A stretch of DNA of 64,000 nt. Origin: Robertmurraya korlensis (GTDB lineage: Bacteria; Bacillota; Bacilli; Bacillales; Cytobacillaceae). Every line of letters begins with the position of its first letter. The stretch's first letter is position 1. Positions 45,286 through 53,733 of this stretch are shown piece by piece. The notes beneath the pieces were generated by a model that had not been told where the DNA came from, made no database searches, and was given only the letters and a program-made list of their open reading frames with translations. A program made the position numbers and the translations under genes. The stretch covers positions 1-64,000 of the forward strand of contig NZ_JAMBNS010000010.1 in assembly GCF_023715225.1 (NCBI RefSeq). Reading direction: 5' to 3'.

Positions 45286-45350
45286 CTCGTTCAACCCCTC
45301 TTTGTTCCCACTTATATTATTAGAATATATCGTCAACTCCTGTTGCACAA

Positions 45351-45378
45351 GTATATCACTTAAGGAAAGTGCATACTA
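45351..45378 (+). promoter_or_regulatory. Possible sigma-G promoter of the SASP gene
   Basis: GTATA (45351-45355) and CATACTA (45372-45378) fit the forespore sigma-G elements (GHATR and CATNHTA), though the 16-bp spacer is shorter than the usual 17-18. SASP genes are the classic sigma-G targets, which supports it. Confidence 0.5.
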
Positions 45379-45406
45379 AGAAAAAAATGAAAGGGGTATG
45401 ACGAAG

Positions 45407-45688
45407 ATGGCAAGAAAAAGACGTCCATTAATCCCAGAGGCGAGAGAGGCATTAGATTCGTTAAAAGCAGATGTAATGAAACAGAGAGGTTATGTGGTGT
45501 CTAAGGATCACCCGGATCAAGTTAAATACGAAGTGGCAGCGGATATGCATATACCACTAAGTAGAGGCAATAACGGAAATCTCACCTCCCATCAAGCCGG
45601 GAAGATCGGTGGTCAGATTGGTGGAAGCATGGTCAAAGAAATGGTCCGACTTGCACAAGAAAGAATGAGAAATCAATCCTCAGAATAA
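45407..45688 (+). CDS. Alpha/beta-type small acid-soluble spore protein, long variant
   Basis: Saturates spore DNA and protects it. 93 residues. Conserved SASP blocks are present: LIPEAREALDSLK, KYEVAADMHIPL (site related to GPR protease cleavage) and GNLTSHQAGKIGGQIGGSMVKEMV. Between the first two blocks ~20 extra residues (ADVMKQRGYVVSKDHPDQV) are inserted, and the N-terminus is basic (MARKRRP). Typical SASPs are 60-72 residues. ATG at 45407 has AAAGGGG 10 nt upstream; the ATG at 45398 is too close to it. Confidence 0.85.
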   Translation: MARKRRPLIPEAREALDSLKADVMKQRGYVVSKDHPDQVKYEVAADMHIPLSRGNNGNLTSHQAGKIGGQIGGSMVKEMVRLAQERMRNQSSE

Positions 45689-45702
45689 AAACACGAACGA
45701 AT

Positions 45703-45734
45703 AAAAAATGCCTCTATAATTAGAGGCATTTTTT
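45703..45734. terminator. Bidirectional terminator between the SASP and GGDEF-EAL genes
   Basis: AAAAAATGCCTCTA, a 4-nt loop and TAGAGGCATTTTTT form a 14-bp perfect stem with A and T tails, serving both convergent genes. Confidence 0.92.
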
Positions 45735-48096
45735 AGCTAGCGGCACCGTATTTCGTTAAAATATCTTCATAGTTAGAACGCTCTACGGGAGGTGAGTAGA
45801 AATAACCTTGCACCTCAAAGCAGTTCATGTTTTGCAGGAAACCGATTTGATTTGACGTTTCCACACCTTCCGCAATTACCTTTAAATTTAGGTTATGAGA
45901 CATTGAAATGATAGCAGAAATAATTTCTTTATTGCTTTCATAATCAGCGATAAAGGATTGGTCAATTTTCAAACGATCAACAGATAGCTTCTGCAAATAG
46001 CTTAAGGAGCTATACCCTGTACCAAAATCATCAACACTGATTTCAACCCCAACTTCTCTTAGGGCAAGCAGATTTCGATTGACTCGTTCCTCTCCACGCA
46101 TAATAACACTTTCCGTAATTTCAATCTCAATATCACTACCGTCAATCTTATAGGAGGCTAAGTTTTTAATAATAAAATCGACAAAGTCTTCTTGGTAAAA
46201 ATGAATGACGGAAATATTAATAGAAGTTCTCGGCACTGGCATCCCTTTCCGCTTCCACTCCCCAATCGTCTCAAAAACTTCCGTAATCACAAATCTCTCA
46301 AGATCAATAATTAAATTGCTTTCTTCAGCGATAGGAATAAACTTACTCGGAGGGATAAATCCGTTCTCTTCATGTTTCCAACGAATAAGTGCCTCTGACC
46401 CAACCAAGAGGTTTGAACCCGTATCAAATTTCGGTTGATAATACACCGTTAGCTTGCGATTCGCAATATCTCTGCGAAGATCACTTTCTATCTTTATTTT
46501 ATTTAGTGATTGCTCCTTCATGGTCGCTTCATACACAACATATCGATTGGAGCCTTGATTTTTCGCTCGATACATCGCAAGATCTGCTGCCTTTAATAAT
46601 TCCAAAATCGACTCTCCATCTTTTGGAAAGTAAGCCACACCGATACTCGCTGTAAGTAAAAAGTCAAAGCCATCTAGTACAATGGGCGTGCGAAACCCTT
46701 CAATAATTTTTTGAGCAATCTCATCATAATCTGCTGGATGAGGTAGTAAAGCTGCAAACTCATCTCCCCCAAGCCTTGCGATCGTACAATTTTCAGGCAT
46801 GAGCTCCTCAAGTTTTTTCCCGGTTTCTTGAAGAATTTTATCACCGAAAAAATGACCAAATGTATCATTAATCCGTTTAAAACGATCAAAATCAATATAA
46901 AAAAGATAAAAAGGTTTATTTTCACCAATCGCCTCTGCTGCGACTTTTTCAAGCTTCCGTTTATTCGGTAAGTTGGTTAAATCATCGTGATAGGCAAGGT
47001 AGCGAATCGTCTCCTCGGCATGCGTCTTCTCCGTAATATCTCGGACAATTCCATATACCCCAATCAGTTCTTCTTTCACAATGATTCGAACAGGCGTAAT
47101 TCTAACGTCAATAAAAAAGCCATCTCGATGTTGTAGTTTTACTTCTACCGATTGTATTTCTCCTTGAAGAACACTTTGTAAATAACGGTTAATTTCCTCT
47201 TCATCATAGATGAGTAGCTCTTTGAAATGCATACCCTTTATCGCTTCCTGATTATAGCCTGTAAGCATAAAAGCTTCTTTATTCGCATGCATGATGTTCC
47301 CTGACAAGTTTACGGCAAATACGGCATCTGGATTATGATTAAATAGCGATAAATACGATTGAATGTTACGCATCAATAAACGTTCGCCAAATAAGTCAGG
47401 AACAAGCATTAAGGCAAGGTTTGTAATAACACTATATGTAAACGGCAAAAGCATAACCAATGGTTCTGTATTACCCGCACCAATTTCTTCAAGGTTCAGC
47501 ATGGATACAACGACCATAAAAGGTATACCCGCAAAAGCAGCTCCACCAAGAATACCTCCAACAAGCTTCCAACGAGACAGAAATTGATAAATATCTGAAT
47601 TCGTTATTTGAATAAGGAATCGAAGCAAGGAAAACATCGTTGCTAATGTGAGAAAAGCAGTCATGATTGAAAGTATCGGCTTAATATCAAGATGGTCCGA
47701 GTAAAGAAGATAAAAACCAAGGCCCAGTGTACCTAAAATACAAAGCGTAATGAACAGTCCTGCAAATAGGTATTGAATCGAGCTATTTAGTCGCTGCTTC
47801 GTTACACCAAGAGCAATATAAGATCCGATAAAGCAGAAATAAAAGCTTAATTGAAAGTATAAATTGATATCCCCTGTTGAGTAAGGTAATTCTATTGAAA
47901 AACAAACCAATAACAATGCTAACCAAAAAGTAAAAGCTAGCATTAACGAGTATAATAATCTTCTAGTAAGCGCATAATTTTCTAGCTTCAACCGACGACA
48001 AAATTCTGCCCCTAATGTACAGCATATTATCGAAATGAAGATAGCAATCAACACATCGCTTAAATTGAACACATAAAATGTGGCAGACCCAAGCAA
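45733..48096 (-). CDS. Membrane GGDEF-EAL c-di-GMP protein with PAS domain
   Basis: 787 residues: about seven N-terminal membrane helices (~10-235), a PAS domain (~245-360), a GGDEF domain (~370-530) and an EAL domain (~540-785). Both catalytic motifs are intact: GGDEF at 443-447 and EAL at 568-570 (SEALIRWKH), with EITESVIM and DDFGTGYSSLSYL in the EAL domain. It may therefore both make and degrade c-di-GMP, switched by a membrane or PAS ligand; direction cannot be told from sequence. Single gene. Confidence 0.92.
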   Translation of the reverse strand: MLGSATFYVFNLSDVLIAIFISIICCTLGAEFCRRLKLENYALTRRLLYSLMLAFTFWLALLLVCFSIELPYSTGDINLYFQLSFYFCFIGSYIALGVTKQRLNSSIQYLFAGLFITLCILGTLGLGFYLLYSDHLDIKPILSIMTAFLTLATMFSLLRFLIQITNSDIYQFLSRWKLVGGILGGAAFAGIPFMVVVSMLNLEEIGAGNTEPLVMLLPFTYSVITNLALMLVPDLFGERLLMRNIQSYLSLFNHNPDAVFAVNLSGNIMHANKEAFMLTGYNQEAIKGMHFKELLIYDEEEINRYLQSVLQGEIQSVEVKLQHRDGFFIDVRITPVRIIVKEELIGVYGIVRDITEKTHAEETIRYLAYHDDLTNLPNKRKLEKVAAEAIGENKPFYLFYIDFDRFKRINDTFGHFFGDKILQETGKKLEELMPENCTIARLGGDEFAALLPHPADYDEIAQKIIEGFRTPIVLDGFDFLLTASIGVAYFPKDGESILELLKAADLAMYRAKNQGSNRYVVYEATMKEQSLNKIKIESDLRRDIANRKLTVYYQPKFDTGSNLLVGSEALIRWKHEENGFIPPSKFIPIAEESNLIIDLERFVITEVFETIGEWKRKGMPVPRTSINISVIHFYQEDFVDFIIKNLASYKIDGSDIEIEITESVIMRGEERVNRNLLALREVGVEISVDDFGTGYSSLSYLQKLSVDRLKIDQSFIADYESNKEIISAIISMSHNLNLKVIAEGVETSNQIGFLQNMNCFEVQGYFYSPPVERSNYEDILTKYGAAS

Positions 48097-48297
48097 AGCA
48101 ACCCCTCATCCCAGAGCAAAATTCAGTAGACTGCCTCTTTCTGAGCTACTGTGGACTCCATTTTACCATGATTCGACAGTAATATCCTACTATTTTCGCA
48201 GGGAAAAAGGATTATTTATTCATTCTACGAATAAAAGACCCACCTGATTAGAGGAGAGCCTTTTTCTTGTATTTATGATTCTTGAAATCGAGATAGT

Positions 48298-48696
48298 TTA
48301 AAAAATAAATGCGTCGATGGCGTATGCTCCAGGACCTGTCAATGCAACACCAATCGCTACAACTAATAATGTTAGGTTGTATTCATATCCATTTGCTGTT
48401 GACCATAACCCATTGGCACCGTGAACTTTTACAATGGCCATGACCATTGTTGCAGCAATAAGTAGACCTGCAAGTGGAGTTAAGAATCCAACAGCAAAGA
48501 ATAATCCTCCTACCAACTCAGCTAACCCAGCAAGAAGAGCCATCGTTACACCTGGCTTTAATCCAAGTGACTCCATCCAGCCCCCTGTCCCTTTCAGTCC
48601 GTAACCGCCGAACCAACCAAACAATTTTTGTGCACCATGACCAATAAATAATAACCCGATAACGACACGAATCAATAATAAACCTAAATCTAACAT
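48298..48696 (-). CDS. DoxX-family membrane protein
   Basis: 132 residues, four membrane helices with the DoxX motif GHGAQKLFGWFGGYGLKG at ~19-36. Related Bacillus proteins (CatD, MhqP) are induced by quinones, catechols and thiol stress. It follows the MarR-type gene by 24 bp, and the promoter of that gene carries operator-like boxes, so the pair is likely autoregulated and responsive to electrophiles. Confidence 0.85.
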   Translation of the reverse strand: MLDLGLLLIRVVIGLLFIGHGAQKLFGWFGGYGLKGTGGWMESLGLKPGVTMALLAGLAELVGGLFFAVGFLTPLAGLLIAATMVMAIVKVHGANGLWSTANGYEYNLTLLVVAIGVALTGPGAYAIDAFIF

Positions 48697-48720
48697 CTTG
48701 TAATTCCTCCTAGTTGTTTG

Positions 48721-49158
48721 TCAATTTGATTGTTCTTCTACTTTCTTCTTCGTTTTTCTTAGCACATCTATTAAACTGTTTACCTCATGATGATCCAACG
48801 AAGCAAACATGGAATCAATCAGTACTTGATGCTCCGGAATAAGGGCATCCATTAATATTTTCCCTTTATCCGACAAAGAAATATGAATAGCTCGTCGATC
48901 TCCTGGACAAATATTTCGCTCTAAAAAACCCTTTTGTACTAGCTTATCAACTACATACGTCATCGAACCGCTAGCCACAAGGATTCTACTCCCCACTTGA
49001 TGAATCGTCTGAGTCCCCTTATGGTAAAGAACTTCAAGAACCGAAAACTCTGTTATGCTTAGATCATGTTTTGTCACATTAGCCTTTATACATTCTTGAA
49101 TTGCCTTTGTTGTTTGCATGAGGAGCAGAAAAGGTTCATTAGAACAAATCTTATCCAT
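48721..49158 (-). CDS. MarR-family regulator, MhqR-like
   Basis: 145 residues, winged HTH (~30-115). The recognition part VASGSMTYVVDKLVQKGFLE and wing CPGDRRAIHISLS are close to MhqR of B. subtilis, a repressor released by methylhydroquinone and catechol. Only one Cys-containing region (NICPGDRR) besides the N-terminal Cys, so sensing may be by ligand. Upstream boxes of the MhqR type at 49195-49234 support the call. First gene of a regulator-DoxX operon. Confidence 0.82.
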   Translation of the reverse strand: MDKICSNEPFLLLMQTTKAIQECIKANVTKHDLSITEFSVLEVLYHKGTQTIHQVGSRILVASGSMTYVVDKLVQKGFLERNICPGDRRAIHISLSDKGKILMDALIPEHQVLIDSMFASLDHHEVNSLIDVLRKTKKKVEEQSN

Positions 49159-49194
49159 ATGCTCACCCCCTTGTCTCTTTATCTTTGATTCAAA

Positions 49195-49241
49195 TATCTT
49201 GAATATGAGATAATAATATTATGAATTCGAGATATTGTCAA
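49195..49241 (-). promoter_or_regulatory. Promoter with two MhqR-type operator boxes
   Basis: On the minus strand TTGACA (49241-49236), 17 bp and TATTAT (49218-49213) give a near-perfect sigma-A promoter. Box B (49217-49234, TATCTCGAATTCATAATA) fills the spacer and box A (49195-49212, TATCTCATATTCAAGATA) lies directly after the -10. Both resemble the MhqR operator TATCTCGAATTCGAGATA, and their centres are 22 bp apart. Confidence 0.8.
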
Positions 49242-49387
49242 TGGTCGAGTATCAATTTTTTTTGTAGTGGTAATTTTATTTGATGAAATGAGGTTTGGAT
49301 GGTTGGGTTTTGTTAAAAATGAGATTTTGATGCATCTTAGCATTTGTATACCGGCTCAAGGCTAACTGAGGGTATTTAAGTGTCGTT

Positions 49388-49790
49388 TTGGTTACCGTTC
49401 AGTTGTTTTTTGGGGGCTCACTGGCATCTATGCACCTGTTTGGTTACCGTTCCCTTGTTTTTCTTGGGCCCACGGGCATCTATGCACCTGTTTGGTTACC
49501 GTTCCCTTGTTTTTCTTGGGCCCACGGGCATCTAAGTACCCGTTTGGTTACCGTTCCCTTGTTTTTCTTGGGTCCGCGGGCATCTATGCACCTGTTTGGT
49601 TACCGTTCCCCTTTTTTTCTTGGGCCCACGGGCATCTAAGTACCCGTTTGGTTACCGTTCCCTTGTTTTTCTTGGGCTCACGGGCATCTATGCACCTGTT
49701 TGGTTACCGTTCCCTTGTTTTTTTGGGGCCCACGGGCACCTATGCACCTGTTTGGTTACGCTTCTCCAATTATTAAAGGGTCCGCGGCAA
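49388..49790. repeat. 52-bp tandem repeat array A (about 7.5 copies)
   Basis: GTTACC starts at 49391, 49443, 49495, 49547, 49599, 49651, 49703 and 49755: exactly 52 bp each time. Units read GTTACCGTTCCCTTG..., TTGGGCCCACGGGCATC... and end CACCTGTTTG. Two variants of one segment (CTATGCACCTG and CTAAGTACCCG) are interspersed. 52 is not a multiple of 3, so the reading frame changes at every unit and this is not a coding repeat. Nothing else is seen in 49242-49853. Confidence 0.95.
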
Positions 49791-49853
49791 CTATGCAATT
49801 GATTAATGTCAACAATTTTCCGAAGGCATACAAGGAAACTCCTTCAGCATGGG

Positions 49854-50816
49854 TCACTCCCCACTCCCAATTCCCTTAATCTGCATGATTCCTTCTTCCA
49901 ATCGCTGATCAACAATGAGAGCATCGTCAATATGTTGTAAAATCGCTTCGTTTACCGTATTGAATACTTCTTTTGTCATGCTGATTTCCTCAATAACTTC
50001 ACCACTAAACGCTTTTTGTTCATGAATGGTATAGAGAACCAATTTTACTTCGGTTTGTACAGTCTCCATAACTTTAAGGATATGATTAATTTTCCCCGTT
50101 GTTTCCGTGCTAAGCTGAATTCCTTCAGTAACAACTGAAAGACTGGTTTGGGTTTCGGTGAGTGCTTTGTTAATTTCTTGCTGAATGCTTCTCGTGAGTG
50201 CGTCAATGGCCATGGTACTTTTTGCTGTGCTTTCCGCCAGTTTTCTCACCTCACTTGCGACCACAGCAAAGCCTTTTCCATGCTCTCCTGCTCGCGCCGC
50301 CTCAATCGATGCATTCAAGGCAAGCAAATGGGTCTGTTCTGCAATGGCATGAATAACCTTCACAATGTCTTCGATTTCTTTTGAACGTATGTTTAATTGA
50401 TTCATACTCTTTGCTGCTAGACTCGATTGCTCCCCAAGCTTTATGATCATCGTTTCCACTCTTCCAACAGACTCTCTTCCCTCCTTTGACTCTCTCACCA
50501 TCTCATCCGTCGAATCAATCAGCTTCTGTCCCATCACAAGCATCTTGGTTGAAATTTGATTAGAGTGTTGACTGATTTCTTCCACCTTATCGAACCGATT
50601 TTTAATTTTTCCAACGAGTTATGCTAGGTCATGGTGCTGTCCATTTACGACCTCGTGCTGGTTCACTATTGACAGCAAGTCCCTGTACAGACTATGTAAA
50701 AAATCTTTCATTCGGTTCTCCATCTCCTGATTTTCCTGTTTTACTTTCATATATTTAGCTTTGAAAAAGTCTATTTCACTTTGTAATCTTTTGTTTTCAC
50801 TTATTGACCTAAACAT
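49854..50816 (-). pseudogene. Soluble methyl-accepting chemotaxis protein, split by one in-frame stop
   Basis: A 321-codon frame from ATG 50816 (AAAGGGG 8 nt upstream) to 49854, broken only by TAA at 50621-50619. Before it: a coiled-coil N-terminus ending GQHHDLA. After it, in the same frame: [20 protein letters not shown] and an MCP signalling domain with the hairpin-tip motif [20 protein letters not shown] (split as [12 protein letters not shown] and [17 protein letters not shown]). No membrane segment, so a cytoplasmic receptor like YfmS. A CAA-to-TAA change would explain the stop. The C-terminal part has only a poorly placed GTG (50585) for separate translation. Confidence 0.8.
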
Positions 50817-50893
50817 ATAGAGATGCCCCTTTATAAAATGATAGTAAAATCATATCGCATTCAGATATCTCTTTTTGTGATATATGTCATAGG

Positions 50894-50931
50894 TACAAAA
50901 AAACACCAAGCATTTTACATGCTTGATGCTC
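50894..50931 (-). terminator. Terminator of the universal stress gene
   Basis: On the minus strand GCATCAAGCAT, a 5-nt loop and ATGCTTGGTGT pair, followed by TTTTTTG. Confidence 0.85.
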
Positions 50932-51349
50932 ATTTTACGATTAACACCGGACAGTTTGCTCTTTTGGCAACTTTATGACTCACACTTCCGAGAACAAATT
51001 CCTGTAAGCCGCTTAATCCTCTGCTGCCAATCACGATTATGTCAGCGTGATGATTGTTTGCATATTCAACAATCGCTGGGCCCGGATCACCTTGAAGAAT
51101 CGTGACCTTGTAGGATACCTCATATGTTCTGGCCATTTTTTCGACTTCTCGTATTCGTTCCTTGCGCTTTCCGTCTAAGTCTGCTGAATTCCAATGGCTC
51201 AGCACTTCTGATTTCACCTTATCAGCATCAACAACAAAAACAATCTCTACTAATGATCCTGGAGTGCATTTCGCAATATGCATGGCGTTTTCTGACGCTC
51301 TTTTCGCATGATCCGATCCGTCCGTAGCTAAGATGATATTTTTATACAA
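50930..51349 (-). CDS. Universal stress protein (UspA family)
   Basis: 139 residues with the Rossmann-like Usp fold: N-terminal ILATDGSDHAKRA and the ATP-binding C-terminal motif IGSRGLSGLQEFVLGSVS (G-2x-G-9x-G-S), then HKVAKRANCPVLIVK. The motif indicates an ATP-binding Usp. Cytoplasmic; exact role unknown. Monocistronic with its own terminator, divergent from the metal permease. Confidence 0.92.
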   Translation of the reverse strand: MYKNIILATDGSDHAKRASENAMHIAKCTPGSLVEIVFVVDADKVKSEVLSHWNSADLDGKRKERIREVEKMARTYEVSYKVTILQGDPGPAIVEYANNHHADIIVIGSRGLSGLQEFVLGSVSHKVAKRANCPVLIVK

Positions 51350-51522
51350 TCGATGACCTCCTCCTTTAAAAAAACAATCTAATATGTTAATTATGCGTGA
51401 AAAACCTCATTATCGCAGTGATGTTCCTCACCGCACCTTTTTCGTTATTCACATACAGGTCATTCAAAAAAGGGTGACATATTCCCATGTACAAGCCCAT
51501 ATAGTTTAAGGTAGAATATAAA

Positions 51523-51537
51523 ACGTAATTGTTACGG
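51523..51537 (+). promoter_or_regulatory. Zur-type operator before the permease pair
   Basis: ACGTAATTGTTACGG matches the Bacillus Zur box TCGTAATNATTACGA at 11 of 14 defined positions, with a perfect CGTAA-N3-TTACG core. It lies just downstream of a -10-like TAGAAT/TATAAA (51512-51522) and 26 bp before the permease ATG. Confidence 0.75.
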
Positions 51538-51562
51538 TTTAACCAATACATAGGAGGGACAT

Positions 51563-52558
51563 ATGAATCGTATTGTTCGAACGAACCTGTTTGATATTAC
51601 TGGATTAATTTTATTAGCTGCTGCTTTTCTTCTACTATCTTTAAAATTAGACGTTGGGGACGTTCTTCCCTCCTCATTTTTAAATCTTAATACCATTTTT
51701 CTAAGTATATTAATAGAAGCTTTTCCTTTTGTACTTATTGGTGTTCTGATTGCAGGTGTGATTCAAATATTTGTAACTGAAGAACATATTCAGCGGTGGA
51801 TACCTCAAAGCAGGACAAAGGCGATTATCATGAGTTGTGTAGTCGGCGCATTGTTTCCTGCCTGCGAATGTGGAATTGTCCCGATTGTTAGACGACTTGT
51901 TTCTAAAGGGGTTCCTCTATATGCGGCCATTGGTTTCATGCTAACGGGACCACTGATTAACCCGATCGTAATTGCATCTACGTATATGGCGTTTGGAAAT
52001 AACACGGCCATTGCGGGGTGGAGAATGGGACTTGGCTTTGCGGTTGCTCTCATTGTTGCGTTTCTAGTGAGCTTTTTCTTTAGAGGCCATCAATTCAAGG
52101 AGGCTTTAACAAACACAGAAACTCTAACAGCAAGTAGAAAAAAAGAACCTTTTACGAAGCGTTTCTTCTCGATGCTTACCCACTCCATCGATGAGTTTTT
52201 TGATATGGCAAAATTTTTAATTTTTGGAGCCTTTCTTGCTGCCGCTGTTCAAACCTATATGCCAGCAAAATCCCTTTTGGAAGCAGGAGATGGTCCTTTT
52301 TCCTCCATTGCTGTTATGATGGGTCTTGCTTATGTTTTATCTCTTTGCTCGGAAGCAGATGCTTTTATCGGCTCATCTTTTAATAGCATTTTTCCAACAC
52401 CATCTGTTCTAGCTTTTCTAATTTTCGGACCGATGATTGATTTAAAAAACACGCTTATGATGCTAAGTGTGTTCCGTGCAAAATTTGTGTTTAGTGTTCT
52501 GTTCTTTGTTGCAACGACGGTGTTTCTATCCATTGTGCTCGTGCAGAGCTTTTTATAA
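51563..52558 (+). CDS. Permease, DUF318/ArsP_1 family (YcgR-like)
   Basis: 331 residues, about eight membrane helices. Contains CVVGALFPACECGIVPIVRRL (split: CVVGALFPACECG, IVPIVRRL), with a Cys pair (CEC) in a membrane turn, the hallmark of this permease family, and SLCSEADAFIG in a later helix. Family members are annotated as metal or arsenical permeases; actual substrate unknown. Translation probably coupled to the next gene, 13 bp downstream. The Zur-type box points to zinc limitation. Confidence 0.82.
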   Translation: MNRIVRTNLFDITGLILLAAAFLLLSLKLDVGDVLPSSFLNLNTIFLSILIEAFPFVLIGVLIAGVIQIFVTEEHIQRWIPQSRTKAIIMSCVVGALFPACECGIVPIVRRLVSKGVPLYAAIGFMLTGPLINPIVIASTYMAFGNNTAIAGWRMGLGFAVALIVAFLVSFFFRGHQFKEALTNTETLTASRKKEPFTKRFFSMLTHSIDEFFDMAKFLIFGAFLAAAVQTYMPAKSLLEAGDGPFSSIAVMMGLAYVLSLCSEADAFIGSSFNSIFPTPSVLAFLIFGPMIDLKNTLMMLSVFRAKFVFSVLFFVATTVFLSIVLVQSFL

Positions 52559-52571
52559 GGAGGGATTATAG

Positions 52572-53483
52572 ATGGTCTTCCAAGCGCAACAAGCTGTACG
52601 TGCAGCCATATTGCTTTTTTTCACCATATTAATTTTTAAATTTCACTATACAGGTGAGATTACTAAATTTATTAATCCAAAATACATCGGTCTCAGTCAG
52701 ATTGCATCTGTTCTGTTCCTTGTTTTGTTCTTTATCCAAATTACACGAATTTGGGAGAAAAAGACTCATCACCATCATCATAACCATGAGTGCAGTCATA
52801 ATCATGATTGTGATCACAATCATGACCATGGAAATACACCGATGACACTAAAAAAAGTCATCTCGTACGTGATCATAGCCTTTCCTCTCGTAACGGGTTT
52901 TACCATACCAGCTAAAGTACTCGATTCTTCTATCGCAGAGAAAAAAGGTGGTATGGCGGTGATTACAGGAAAAAGCGAAAAATCTTCAACTAATGAGTCA
53001 ACAAATGAAGAAGTAGCTCAATCATCCGACACGGAGGTCCTTCCAAATCCGTATGGAGAAATCTCTCAAGATGAGATGAATTCTCTCGTGCAAAAACTAA
53101 AGCAAAGTGACCCGATTAACATGGATGATTATGTGTATTATCTAAACTATGAAGAAATTAGTAAGGACGTAGCAACTTTTAAAGGAAGAGAAATTACCTT
53201 AAAGGGCTTCGTTTATAAAGAGGATGGCTTCCAACAGGATCAGCTCGTTATCTCCCGTTTCTTGATCACTCACTGTGTAGCAGATGCTAGCATTATCGGG
53301 TTTTTAACACAATTTGAGGAAGCAGCTACACTTGAAAAAGACACATGGGTGGAAGCCACTGGTGTACTTGATGTGACGACCTACAACGGGACGGAGATGC
53401 CTTTTATCAAAATTACCGACTGGAAAACGATTGAGGAACCATCCGAACCATATCTATTTCCGTTAAATGTGAGAATTCTATAA
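52572..53483 (+). CDS. TIGR03943-type permease partner with His-rich loop (YcgQ-like)
   Basis: 303 residues. Three N-terminal membrane helices (~10-27, ~36-55, ~95-115); between the second and third lies a His/Cys-rich stretch (KTHHHHHNHECSHNHDCDHN), an evident metal-binding loop. A soluble C-terminal beta-rich domain (~190-300) includes SRFLITHCVADAS, which holds a conserved Cys. Second subunit of the preceding permease. Zinc handling is inferred from the loop and the Zur-type box; direction of transport is not known. Confidence 0.82.
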   Translation: MVFQAQQAVRAAILLFFTILIFKFHYTGEITKFINPKYIGLSQIASVLFLVLFFIQITRIWEKKTHHHHHNHECSHNHDCDHNHDHGNTPMTLKKVISYVIIAFPLVTGFTIPAKVLDSSIAEKKGGMAVITGKSEKSSTNESTNEEVAQSSDTEVLPNPYGEISQDEMNSLVQKLKQSDPINMDDYVYYLNYEEISKDVATFKGREITLKGFVYKEDGFQQDQLVISRFLITHCVADASIIGFLTQFEEAATLEKDTWVEATGVLDVTTYNGTEMPFIKITDWKTIEEPSEPYLFPLNVRIL

Positions 53484-53492
53484 TAAACAAAA

Positions 53493-53531
53493 GGGGAGAA
53501 TGGCATCGATTAGTCATTCTCCCCTCCTTTT
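53493..53531 (+). terminator. Terminator of the permease pair
   Basis: GGGGAGAATG, a 12-nt loop and CATTCTCCCC form a perfect 10-bp stem, followed by TCCTTTTAT. Confidence 0.88.
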
Positions 53532-53534
53532 ATG

Positions 53535-53672
53535 TTATTCATCTTTTTCATCATAGGCGATTAACACGATATTTTCGTTGGTTTCCTTCCGTAATTCCTG
53601 TTCAAGTGAGGTAATTTTGTCCAATTGGCTTTTCTCTAGATTGGCTACAGGGAAATTTTCATACACGCTCAT
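53535..53672 (-). CDS. Small acidic protein of 45 residues
   Basis: ATG at 53672 with AAAGGGG 7 nt upstream opens MSVYENFPVANLEKSQ, followed by a charged helical stretch LDKITSLEQELRKE and NENIVLIAYDEKDE, then TAA. Composition is protein-like (amphipathic helix, acidic tail) and the Shine-Dalgarno is good. I cannot name a family. It lies between the permease pair terminator and licT, reading away from licT's direction of origin on the same strand. Confidence 0.7.
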   Translation of the reverse strand: MSVYENFPVANLEKSQLDKITSLEQELRKETNENIVLIAYDEKDE

Positions 53673-53733
53673 CTAAGTACCCCTTTCTATGGTGATAATT
53701 AGATTTTTTCCATGTAGAATCTCAATTATGCAA

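Noticed and set aside
45286-45350. SigB promoter for csbA
   Set aside because: A GGGAAC -10-like word exists, but no GTTTAA-type -35 stands at the required 12-15 bp distance.
49388-49802. Overlapping plus-strand open frames of 68-94 codons with repeated VTVPLFFLGPRAS-like peptides
   Set aside because: They are translations of the 52-bp array in shifting frames; the unit length is not a multiple of three, there is no consistent start or ribosome-binding site.
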